Source: Neodiprion pinetum (Eukaryota; Arthropoda; Insecta; Hymenoptera; Diprionidae). From it: a stretch of DNA of 64,000 nucleotides. The position numbers and the translations under genes are program-made. Numbering within the stretch: position 1 is the stretch's first letter; each line of letters starts with the position of its first letter. Positions 34,535 to 45,239 of the stretch are shown in pieces. The stretch covers positions 18,252,526 through 18,316,525 of the forward strand of contig NC_060234.1 in assembly GCF_021155775.2 (NCBI RefSeq), in the 5' to 3' direction. A model generated the notes under the pieces. The model was not told where the DNA came from. It did no database searches and saw only the letters and a list, made by a program, of their open reading frames with translations.

Positions 34535-37500
34535 CTGTAAAGCAAAGAAGAGGAAAGTTGAAAGTTTGGTTTAATTAGGTCATTGATAATTTTCTATAAT
34601 TTTCATATTCCGTGTCATTTATCGTGGCTTTTCACTGAAGTATGTTAGGTTTATAAATTAATTGAATTTATGGCGAATGGAAAGGAAACGGAAGTGGTAG
34701 ATGTGGAGAGAATTAAGAATACAATATACTTTGCGAAAGACAAAGCTAAATCAAATGCAAATTATATGGTAAAATGAAATCATAAAATAATAATAGATAC
34801 CATGTAAATGTATGTTGAGACTAGGTTGTGCCGTAAGAGGGTTCAGATGAGTCGCGGACACGAGATGAATTTGTTGTTGCTGTTGATGTTTCTTTTTTCC
34901 AAACCCCTCCAGGAACTCCATCCCTTGTCGCGAGGCCAACACTATGCAAATAAGCGGAGAAAATAAAGTAAAATAGAACTAAGAATAAAAATATATATGT
35001 ATATGGGGCATTCCATGACATCACGATCAAGATTCTACGTCGATGTTCTAGAATGGCTTAAAAATTTTTTGTATGAAAGCACAGGACGAAAAACGCAATC
35101 GCAATTTTTTTCAGAATTTATCTACCTAACGTATCTGAAGTTTAATTAAAAAACTTGAAGAAAAACTCCATTTTCTAAAATCTGGAAAAATTCAGAAAAA
35201 TCGTGTAAAAAATAATAAAAGTTTTGATACCTATTAGAATACGGAAATTTCGCGACTTAAAAAGATAAATAGGAGAAATCAAAAAAAAAAAAAAATAAGT
35301 TATTTTCCTTGGATTGCATTTTTGACATAAGAATGAATATAAAAGCTCATTATAATAAGAGCCGAATAATATCTATTCAGAGATATTAAAATGAGCTTTT
35401 ATGTTCGTTCACATGTCAAAAATGCAATTCAAGAAAAATAACTTATTCTATTCATTTTTTCTATGTACCTTTAAAAGTTATGAAATCTTTCTAATACTTT
35501 AGATCGAACACAAACCTCGATCGAATTTGATTCGCGACGGTCCGCGATCGTTAATCATTGTTTATTATTAATTTATTGATAAACACTTTTGTCGACCGGT
35601 TGTGGTAACGACCGAGGACTTTGAAACTTTGTGGAAATATTTAGGATAGAAATATACACATACGGCAAACATTACACCTATATTCTTGTTAGTCAGGCTA
35701 TGTTAAGAAATTATAAAAATAAAATATTCAAGTTCCTCTGAAAAAATGGCAAAGACCGAAATCTGGCTCCAGTTTCAGTTTTGAAATGGTCGTGTTTTAC
35801 AATAAAACCTGTACGAAACTTTTCAGAAATTGAAAATGGAGTTTTTGAGATAATTTAAAACTTTTTCTGACGAAAGGAAGTTTTTAGAAATTTCTATATG
35901 ATCTCGTCAAGAGAAGTGTTATAATAAAAAATAATGAAATAGAGAAATGTTAAGTAATTAAAATCACAGGCTAGGCAATTTAGCATGGTACGCCCTATAT
36001 ATTATATGGAATAGAAAATAAGAAAAACAAAAAAAAGCCGCAAGGATGCAATGCGAGAAGTGTGGCTTTATGCTGACAATAAGCCAGCATACTAAAAAAC
36101 TTGATTGTGAACAATACTGATTGGCTAAGAATCAACTCTTTTCATTCATTTTATGACGAGATAATCGTACGTTGAGTATTTGTTGAATTGTCGTAAAAAA
36201 TCTAAAAAATTCACACGATTTCACTCCGCAAATGTCTCATTTTATTCAGAAGACTAGTTTTGACGAAGTGATTGAGATATTTAAAAAATTATAGTCAATT
36301 CAATATGCTCAATTCATTCATCATAGTTATTATTACAATGTTTTAAAATTATGTCTAATAATGTCAATATGATGACAAAAAGTGTTTCGGGGAATCTGCA
36401 GAAATTAGTCAGAACGAATCTGCTAGACTCTTAACGATTTTGCAAAGCTATGAAATAAAGCATCGGTATCCAAGTCATAATTTCAATATTTTCTATATTG
36501 TTGCAGCTTAGTATCTCGTGAGAGAATTATTGATAAGTATCGTTTTTTGGCCAACCAACATCCTCAAGGAAAAAACAATGATTGCGCGGTTAGAAGACCC
36601 AGTAAAATAGATCCACTTTTCTAGCACAAATGCAGAACTTCGATGCAACTTGGAGTTCGGGCCACATTAATTCGATAAGTCATTGGTCCAACGGTCCTCT
36701 CGTTGATTAGAGGCGAGAATACAATTTCATTTGGTGACCCTAATGGAACACAGGGAGTAGTTGGTGCATTTCAACGTTATAGCGACGGCCTCTCAGGTTA
36801 TGATCAGAGAAAATAGGGTTTTTCGTAACGAATCGCAGCGACCGTTTATAAACGAAAATTGCCCATTAATTTACCTTCGATAAGACAACAATTCCACGAA
36901 ATGTATCGGGAGGTTTTTAATGACTGCATTAATTCTGCGAGGTATGCAATTGGATTCGATGAGAAGAAAATTACTGTACATCAGTTGGGGGTGAGTCGCG
37001 GAATACAAAAAATTGCAATAACTTGATCTATAGATTGATTGTGAGCTCAAAAAATGATATTCCACTCGGAAAGATTTTCATCCAGTTTCGCGGATTGCAT
37101 CTTCGTTATTGGAGTCGAAAGTTTGTGATTTTGATACGTAACCTAACGCATTGCTAACCTAACTGACCCATGTTGACTGGAATCTTGAATTATAAAACAA
37201 ATGCATTTGGATTCAATCTTGGATTAGTATGTCTGAAATGGTACGCAAAGTTTTTTTTAAGCTTGTGCTTCAAACTGGCAAAGTTTGAAGAAACTTGACG
37301 GAAAAAAATGGCAGTTGAGTTAACGGAAAATGTACCACTTGTGCCTCGAAATTTATTGAAGAAGTTGTTCAATACGAATAGGATTCAATTCTGCATGAAT
37401 CGAATACAACAGAACTTCACATATAAATAAAACTTACGGAAGTACATTATATGTATATGTTGCTACTTTATTGTGAATGTCTCTCTCTTTCTCTAAGTTT

Positions 37501-37989
37501 TGTTCTTTACACTACCGGGACAGCTGTCGAATTATTTAGAAATTATACAAGAAATAGTGTGACGTGAAGAGTATCTCTTTTGGTAATATCCATTTTAACG
37601 TTATTTGAGCCCTTTTCTATAAATTGGTTGAATACGATCAATTCAAACGCGCACCAAAAAGAACTTGTTTCTAAAATTTTATGTCAATCTCTTCTTAACT
37701 TTCGATTCAAACCGTGGTTCTTCTTCATCGTGAACCCTACAAGTCTGAAAAGTTTTGTTCTTCAACTTTGGAAGTTGAATAATAGATCTTTTTAATACTT
37801 TTCTGATCTTACATAAAACCTTCTTTGCAATGCCTGAAAGGGTGTCAAATATTTAGAGAATCTCGCGACCGAAATCGATGAATATATTCAAAAACACAGT
37901 CGTTTCTCCAACGCACCATGTACAGCTGGCAAGGTACTAAAGGATGGACAATTAAGCAACGTAGGCAGTGTCAAAATCATGTAACGTAC
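34535..37989 (-). other. wake: Intron 1 of wake
   Basis: About 3.45 kb between the first coding exon and the ankyrin exons. It contains a worn fold-back at about 35002-36003; the remainder is AT-rich with no supported feature. A small additional coding exon of length divisible by three cannot be ruled out. Confidence 0.65.
35002..36003. mobile_element. Old fold-back element, about 1 kb
   Basis: Left end ATATGGGGCATTCCATG and right end CATGGTACGCCCTATAT are imperfect inverted copies. Inner arms match better: AAAAACTCCATTTTC against GAAAATGGAGTTTTT, and TAAGTTATTTTCCTTGGATT against ATTCAAGAAAAATAACTTA. The centre is near 35370. The right arm carries about 250 bp of extra sequence around 35500-35760. 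No coding sequence. Confidence 0.6.
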
Positions 37990-39169
37990 TCGAACCTGAC
38001 GAAGAAGTGCTCATCCTTCGGCGCCAGTTATTACTCTGCAACGACTGGACGGACTGCGGGCTCATTTCATCGTCCCTAGACTCTTTCGACATAATTTTGC
38101 ACTTTGGTTTATTAGGACGTAGAGTAGCGCTCTTCTTGCTTGTGAGAAAGTTCGTAATATTATCCATGGTCTTTGGCTTGGGGGGTTTCAACAGATTCGC
38201 CGAAATCCCAATACTCGACATTATTTCACCAGCGTCACTCGGCCGGATTTCCCTCGAACTGCCGTCGCTAACGCCCCGAAATCCGCTACCAAAACTCCCC
38301 ACATCTTTCCGGGAAACCGGAGAATCCGACTCGCCGTTGTTCGCCAGGGTGCAACTGCAGGCGTCCGAGTTTGTGGAGCTGTCCAAACTGAACATCGGAT
38401 TTTCGTAGGAGTTGAATTCGCCCAAAACTATCCGCAGTTCAGGACCGTCGCCATTTGTCGAGTCTCTGATCGTTTTCGCCTGCCCCTGGATTTTGTCCCG
38501 GCGAATAAAAAAGTTCCCCGGGCTTCTCGGCGACTTTGTCTGATCTTTGGTACCGGCGCCACAGTTCTGAACGTTCGAGGATGACCTTTTCACCTCGAGA
38601 CCTTTCATTTCCGGCAGGTTCTTCTTACGTCGGCCACGGATTCGGTCCGCGAACGAAAACTTTTCGACCTTCATTGTGAAGGTCGAATTGTTCGTCAAAG
38701 TCCCGTCGCTGCTTTCGCCCTCTTCTTCGGGCGAATCGTTTTGCGATGTATGTAGATCAATTTTTTCCTCCTTTGCTTCATCGTTCACTTTTTTAGTTGC
38801 GAAGCGAAAAGTTTTCTCGTCAGAACCCTTTCGGGGCATTTCCTCGGTCACTCGGCACCTCGAACGTTTTGTCTTTGGGTCGGTAAACCTTTTCAACGGT
38901 TCCTTAACAGCCTTCGAAGCAATTCCCAGAGGAGATGCACTTGCCGGACGAAACATTTCCTCAGGATTTTGCTGCGAGACTGTGGGGTGTAATGAACTCG
39001 AAGGCTGAACAACGATCATGGAATTCGCGTGGCTACGAATCTTCGATACCAATTTCAACGACGCTCTGACGGATCGCGATCTCTTTAACGAAGATATCGG
39101 ATTACTCGATAATCTTCGGCTCAACAGCTCCATTTTGGGGCTAGTTGAGACGGTCTTGCGAAATTTCAT
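37990..39169 (-). CDS. wake: wake/ANKFN1 first coding exon, N-terminal Ser/Arg-rich region
   Basis: A minus-strand open frame of 393 codons from ATG at 39169-39167 to the proposed donor A|GTACGT. The donor is placed here because it leaves one base, exactly the phase exon 2 needs; without it the frame stops at 37952. The protein is Ser, Lys and Arg rich, with KMELLSRRLSSNP, SFADRIRGRRKKN, ANLLKPPKPKTMDNI and NWRRRMSTSSSG. It has no signal peptide or membrane segment and looks disordered. An in-frame TAA at 39181-39179 precedes the ATG, and G is at -3. Codon composition is much GC-richer than the surrounding introns. N-terminal regions vary in this family, so assignment rests on position and phase. 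Confidence 0.82.
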
Positions 39170-39178
39170 CGCAAGCCG

Positions 39179-39211
39179 TTACAAACGAACATTTGACATT
39201 TCATCGGCCAT
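39179..39211 (-). promoter_or_regulatory. Upstream ORF in the wake 5' leader
   Basis: Minus-strand ATG at 39211-39209 in good context (A at -3, G at +4) opens ten codons, MADEMSNVRL, and ends with TAA. The stop is 9 bases before the main ATG and in the same frame. If the leader includes this segment, most scanning ribosomes would have to skip it or reinitiate, so it would lower WAKE translation. Confidence 0.45.
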
Positions 39212-39281
39212 TCTCGTCCGTTTGCTAATAATTTATATGCGTCAAGTGATTCCTCTTCATGTTCTCTGCCTCCACGGGTAA

Positions 39282-42200
39282 AGCTGAAATTTAAAATTTT
39301 TTAACTAATAATAGCATTCGGAGTTCTTCTCATTACAGGACTCCTCGAATTGTTTCCAATGTGAATCAAATATGACTGCTTCTTTCATACATCGAGATAC
39401 TAGGGTGGACGCCCTTGTGTGTTTCATGCACTAGCTCCGATCGCCACTCGCTTTGAGGGGACTCGGAAGTTCGCACATTACTGTGCTAGGTGCGGAAAAG
39501 CAGTATGAGATATGTGTTCCAAAAGCACGTATGGTGAAACCAAATTTTTTATTCATACACGCGCTAAGAACGCAGCTGTGTTACAACGTTAATCGCCAAG
39601 TGAGTGTTTAGATTTCAAATTTGATGTCATCGAACATCTTCGAAACTCTATCGCAAAGTATATACTCGAAAGAATACAATTCAACCGCGAGAGACGGAAG
39701 CCATCTGGTGAATGTATTACTAAGATAGCGCTGCCTCGCCGACAGTGCCATCTGGCAGATTTACGCTGAGACGGCTAAGATGGTAAAATGGGCGCGGCAG
39801 CATCATTGGCACCATCTGGTTGTTTGGCTAGGATGGTAAGGTAGGCGAGGCTACACCCGCCATCTCGCAGTGACAGTCAGAACTTCCAACCGCACAGTGT
39901 ACACTCCGTGTCAAAAGTCAACATATTTATCATATTATCATTTTTTCAACTAACGGAACCCAATTTGCATAACTTATATAGCCTATCTTCATCACTCTTC
40001 GGTCCGTAAACCACGAAAGAAGGACAAACCAACAAACACACTTTCGCATTTGTAATATTAGAGGGGATATACGTCACAAAATATTCGCTCGCTTTTCGTG
40101 TTCCGTGTATTTCAATCTGCGTAAATTTCGTAGAGTTACTTCTATATTTCCGACGAATAGAGGTCGAAAATAAAATCTGGATACGAAAGACAAATGCGAC
40201 AACCGTAACAAAAGGGTGCTCAAGTAACTGGCTCTGGCTGGAGAGATCCTTAACAGCTGCGCGGTCCCGTCGTACGCGATGACGGCGGCCAACGGACGCC
40301 AGCAATAAAACTTATTGGACAAATAAATTGACCAAGTGTCCGCGGAGGAGGACCCTTACAGGCTCTTCCCTGCTTAACAGCCAATTATGTACACTAGAAT
40401 TACTTAAGCCCGAAGAGGTTTGCTCTAAGTAAATAATGAACGAGTGTTTGGAGCTTATTTCACAATCATTGAGAATATACCGCTGAAACTTAACTAGCTA
40501 TCGCGCGAGCATATATGTAACGAATATTATTCTATCGCTCAGCAACCGTCAAATTACAACGTATATGCATCCGACAATAAAACGTGTCAACTTCAAAGTC
40601 TCAAACATCAGAAGATCGGATATTTGAGGTGATATCATCATGTAAATTGCATGGTAGATTATAGGTGCATGATTTTACCGATTTTAACGGATTACGAATC
40701 GAAACGAACGTTCTACGCTAAAAAAGATCTTCATAAGATTCGTTGTAACGGAATTAAATTTAAAAAATGTTACATCGCATATGGACGAGCAAAAAGCCCA
40801 GATAATTTTTCATTATATAATCCAAAATTATACGTTTTTTAAAATGGGACAACTGACCTATGACCTGGGAAATAGTTGATGATTCAATACAAAACGGGTT
40901 CAGATTTAGTTATTCCTACATTTTGAAATTCGTTATTATTCAAGCGACAATTTCGTTTAAAATCTTTTTCAAATACGACGAAAATAAAAATTAACTTTAT
41001 ATAAAGCACGGTTATTATAGCTATAATGCATTTGTTCTACTGCATGAAGTTTTACCGAGTTCTCATGTACACCATTTTTCAAATAAACGCGAATGAAACG
41101 AGACGCGAGACGTATAAGCTCAGCCTTTACAAGAGGAAGTTGATTACTTTATCATCTTTTCGCCTGGTGGTGTACGCGAAAATTATAGCCGACTTCAGAC
41201 TAGTCTGCGAACGTTCGTATTTGTGGCATTGCAGGGCGGGTCGAAAGTAGTAAAAAGGCTCTATACTATATTACTTGTTTGACACTCAATTTCCTTTTTC
41301 ATTTTAACACCTCGAGTAAGGATAGGTAATTTTCCAGCTTGCTGTTTATCTAAAGCGCAATCCTGACTTATTATTTCGTTTGTTAATTTTGATGATTTAA
41401 AGACAATTATTTTCACCCTTCTCTGTCTATGTTCGTTTTCGTTTTCCTCTATTAATCGTATTATGCTTTTCTGCGGTTTCATCTAAGCGTGTTACATTTA
41501 TTATCATTATTATATGTTATACATATGTATTCACGAGCTGATCCTTGCTACCGATTATCAAGTACCGGTAAAGTATAATGTGAATCATCATTAGGATAAG
41601 TTGGAATTTTTCAAACAATACATATCCGCAATACCGCCATTTACGAAATTCAATGAATCGTATTTAAATGCGTGACTGTGAATAAGCGTGTAAGAAATAA
41701 GTCCCTGCTATGACACACAGTTGCATACGTGTAGAAAAATGGTTTCTTACTGTAGTTTTCTCTTCTTCTATTGTCAGTTTTCTTCAGTTTTGTCTGATTC
41801 AACTGAAGAATTATTACACTCGCAATAATTATTTTTCAGATTAAATATAAAAAAAAAAACATGTTCTAAACAAAGCCTTTTCTCTGAGCGTATAAGAACC
41901 CAAAATGCCTGGTCAAAATTTGATGTGAGAGAATTAAGTGAGAAATAACAGGCAGATAATGAAAACAAAAGAAATCATGCGAAACACGTGTATCAAACTA
42001 TCTGGGACAAGCATAAGCATTATTAGAGAAATCGAATTACTTAATACAATGTTGAAATGTTTTTTTTTTAAGGATTTTCTGTGGGAAATGCTTGGATCAA
42101 CATGGTGCGATAACGGTTGATATCGTTGTTGTTATTATACACACATTTCCCTGTATGCGCCGTAAAGACGCTCGTATAAACGATAAAGCTATGGCAAGTC

Positions 42201-42430
42201 AGAACGTTGATTTATTTTCTCGTATACGAATACGACAAATATGATCCTGGCCCTGAGATAAATTTATAAACGGAAGCATTCATGGTCGGAAGACAAACCA
42301 CTCGTGATAAAGAAAGTCTATATTTGTTTGCCAACGTAGCGGAAACCAGAACTCTCAAAAGACCAAATCGTATGAATTTCAAGTTTGTAACGTTAGTATA
42401 TTACAACGATCTTCGTTTAGGGAATATTCT
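39282..42430. other. Upstream flank or 5' leader/intron region of wake
   Basis: About 3 kb upstream of the first coding exon. 39.7-39.9 kb holds a CATCTGG cluster (listed), and 40.2-40.4 kb is somewhat GC-richer (CGCGGTCCCGTCGTACGCG). I see no protein-coding gene. The transcription start could be here or much further right if non-coding exons exist. Confidence 0.45.
39678..39880. promoter_or_regulatory. Cluster of GCCATCTGG / CTAAGATGG motifs upstream of wake
   Basis: Within 200 bp, GCCATCTGG, GCCATCTGG, ACCATCTGG and GCCATCTCG alternate with CTAAGATAG, CTAAGATGG and CTAGGATGG in roughly 45-60-bp periodicity. CATCTG is an E-box. The cluster lies about 0.5-0.7 kb upstream of the first coding exon. 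It could be a degenerate tandem repeat, a promoter-proximal binding-site array, or both. Confidence 0.4.
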
Positions 42431-43018
42431 TATTTCTGAATGGGTGGGGGTCAAAATCTCGAAAGACCAAAAAGTCAACTAGTCGAAGACCCGAAATTTT
42501 CGGGAAACGAATTTTGAAATATCGAATGATCAGTGTACTGAAATTGGGATTTTCGATAAATCACCCAGCATAATAACTGTTTTCACGGAAGTTTATTCGA
42601 CCGAACGCTATTTTATACGAAAAAGTATATTCCGAACAGTTGGCATTCCGAATTAGCAAAGCACAAAACGTGAAGATGTAAAAAAATGAAAGTTCCGAAA
42701 TCAAAAATTGGGATCGGCAGATACTTCGAACAACCAAAAAACGAACAAAATTATTCACCGAAAATCAAAGTTAAGAAGGAGCAAAACCTCGATCCGGAAA
42801 ATGCAGGACCAGAATCCCGAAAGAAAACGAAAAGACGGAATTCGTGAAATTCATCAACTCGATACTAATCACCAAAAAATTTCGAAAATTTTTTTGTTCC
42901 CTTAATTTTTGCGAGAAGTGTAGTTTTATCAAGATTATGTCATTGTATTAGACAATCGTTCGTGTCGTCAAAGTAAAAATAACGCAAAGGAATCAGTAAT
43001 ATATTTTTAATAATGTCA

Positions 43019-44680
43019 CTGGCACACAAAAATAAAAAAGTGGTTTGTACATTTGGCCAGACCCATCTAGAATTATGTATTTCGATGCGCTGAATCCAAA
43101 TCTGAGGTCCGTTTGGCCCGTACACCCTCAAAATTTTGAGTAAATTGCAGAAAAGCGCTGAATATCGTTAAAAATCATAAAAAATTGCAGTTATGAGAAT
43201 GGAAAGAATTTTCTTTAACCAGATCAAGTATGTTTCTTATGTATTTTGATGCGCTGAGACCGAATCCGAAGTTGGTTGGATCCGTACATCTTCCAAATTT
43301 CACTAATTTCGAAAAGACGCTAAAAATAGCAAAAAATCGTAAATAATAGCCATGAAATAGCAGATAATATCAAAAAATAGTATTGTTCTCACGCACAGCA
43401 ATAAACTAAACATGATTACTTCCAAATTAAACTATGACATTCGTAGATTGTAATTAAAATTTAAAAAAACAAACGACCTTCATTGATTTTACACTATTCT
43501 TCGCTTATATCGAACTCTTTTTTTCTTCGAATGATCTATGCAGTGGGTTCCTCTTAACGTGTTATATTTTCTCTCGTTATTTCTCTCTTTAGAGTCCAGC
43601 AAAATTCGGCCTTCATGTTGACGTTTCACCTTCATTGATACTGATACTCCATTTCACCTATGTCTTGATGAAATCGTTCTCCTTGTTCTTCACTGTAGTC
43701 TCCAAGGTTTTGAGGAAAGTAGTCGAGATGAGAGTGAAGGAAGTGCAATTTAAGATTCATCTAGCAACCCAAATTTAAACAATTTTCCAATAACTCTCAC
43801 ATCAAATTCTGGTAATTCTCACTTTTTTTATTCCCCAAAAAATTCTGAGAAACATTTATAAAACTTTGCCAAGCGGCTTTCTCCCTATCGTCCATTTTTT
43901 CGATGAAATTTTTCTCTTCAAATAAGCTCGGAATTTGTGTGAATTTGAAGATAGTTTTGGATGAGATCCTCAGTTGCGCTTCCTTCACTCTCATCTCGAC
44001 TACTTTCCTCAGTGAAGAACAAAGAAAACCATTTCATGAAGAAATACGTGAAATGGAGAATTGGTATCAAAGAAGGTGGAACGTCAACATGATGGCCAAT
44101 TTTTGCTGGACCCTAAAGAGAGAAATAACGAGGGAAAATATAACACGAAAGATCGAGCAACCCACTGCATAGATCATTCGAAGAAAAAAGAGTTCGACGC
44201 AAGCGAAGAATGTACTATCAATGAAGCTCGTTTTTTTTTTGACATTTTAATTACAATCTATAAATGTTATAGTATAACTTGGAAGTAATCATGTTTAGTT
44301 TATAGCTGTGAGTGAGAACAATACTATTACTTGATATTTTCTGCTATTTCATGGCTATTTTTTACAACTTTTTGCTATTTTTTCGAAATTTACTCAAATT
44401 TGGAAGGTGTACGGATCCAATGAACTTCAGATTTGGATTCATCGCATCGTAATACATAAGAAACATACTTGATCTGGTTAAAGAAAATTTTTTTCATTTT
44501 CATAACTGCAACTGTTTACGATTTTTAGCGATTTTCAGCGCTTTTCTGCAATTTACTCAAAATTTTGAGGATGTACGGGCCAAACGGACCTCGGATTTGG
44601 ATTCAGCGCATAGAAATACGTAATTCTAGATGGGTCTGGTCAAATGTACAGACCATTTTTTTTTTTTTTTTTTGTGCCAA
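43019..44680. mobile_element. Large fold-back carrying a broken coding sequence
   Basis: Arms of about 700 bp: left 43019-43749, right 43973-44680. They share GCGCTGAATCCAAATCTGAG / CTCGGATTTGGATTCAGCGC, GGTCCGTTTGGCCCGTACA, and CATAGATCATTCGAAGAAAA. The spacer of about 220 bp holds unique coding sequence, and the left arm continues the same minus-strand reading frame. The arms differ by substitutions and small indels, so this is older than the 15.3-kb palindrome. It is inserted within copy B. Confidence 0.82.
43540..43960 (-). pseudogene. Broken copy of an arthropod multicopy protein (unnamed family)
   Basis: The minus strand reads MDDREKAAWQSFINVSQNFL, a stop in LM-stop-ELL, then LKLHFLHSHLDYFPQNLGD, YSEEQGERFHQDIGEME, two further stops, and FCWTLKRE. 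The blocks HFLHSHLD.FP.NLG and EQGERFHQDI..ME..Y are ones I recognise from uncharacterised proteins present in many copies in spiders, ants and other arthropods. Their function is unknown to me, though their copy number and this setting suggest a transposon-borne gene. The second half is repeated in inverted orientation in the right arm at 44013-44171 (+): PFHEEIREMENWYQRRWNVN, then FCWTLKRE, without the internal stops. Confidence 0.6.
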
Positions 44681-45239
44681 CGTATTCAAACAGTATATCT
44701 CTTTTTCCGTACGTTCAATTCATTCAGGACATTATTACTTTGAATGGTGTTCCACATTCACGAACGCGTCCTCGCCTCACTTCACAAGCATAACGACATC
44801 TATTAACTGGAAATGGTGACGTTGGAAATCATAAATGTGTTTCAGACGTCTTGCGACCTTTCGGTATTTTGTCCATTCTTTCTTCGTGGGTTTCAAGATT
44901 TTGACCTTTCGTGTCTTTGGTCAGTCGTTATTGATAAATTCGGGTTCGGGAATTTTCGAGAAAGGCACGAGTCTGACATTTGAAAAGTCGACTTATTGAT
45001 TGTTCGGTATTTTCGCAATTGACTATTTTGCCCTTCGTAATCTTGTCCATTAACAAAAAAAAAAATGTCCCTACAAATTTATTTATAGAATTTGCGTTCT
45101 CAATGGTTGTTTTTCTACTAGACAACTTTTCGTATTTATGGTCTTTCCATGTTTTTAACTATCAGCAATTTAATTTTGGACTTCATCCCGTTGAATTTTT
45201 GGTCTTTCGTATTTTTCTAGCCCACCCTTTGGTAAGTTT

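Larger units (their letters stand above)
42442..45227 (-). mobile_element. Cryptically simple dispersed element, copy B, interrupted
   Basis: The same element as copy A at 21.4-22.2 kb, opposite orientation. The left end GGGTGGGGGTCAAAATCTCG then AAAGACCAAAA, and the right end TTTTTGGTCTTTCG ... CTAGCCCACCC, form imperfect terminal inverted repeats. The middle is displaced by the 1.66-kb fold-back at 43019-44680. Word structure (GAAAGACC, CGAAA, GTCAAAA) is as in copy A. Confidence 0.6.

Noticed and set aside
37952..37989. Extension of wake exon 1 as LHDFDTAYVA to the stop at 37952
   Set aside because: Ending the exon at A|GTACGT gives the exact phase required by the ankyrin exon, whereas the extension terminates the protein before it. 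An alternative short isoform is possible but unsupported.
37968..39008. Open frames of 146 and 110 codons on the plus strand
   Set aside because: They are antisense shadows of the first wake coding exon, whose higher GC keeps several frames open.
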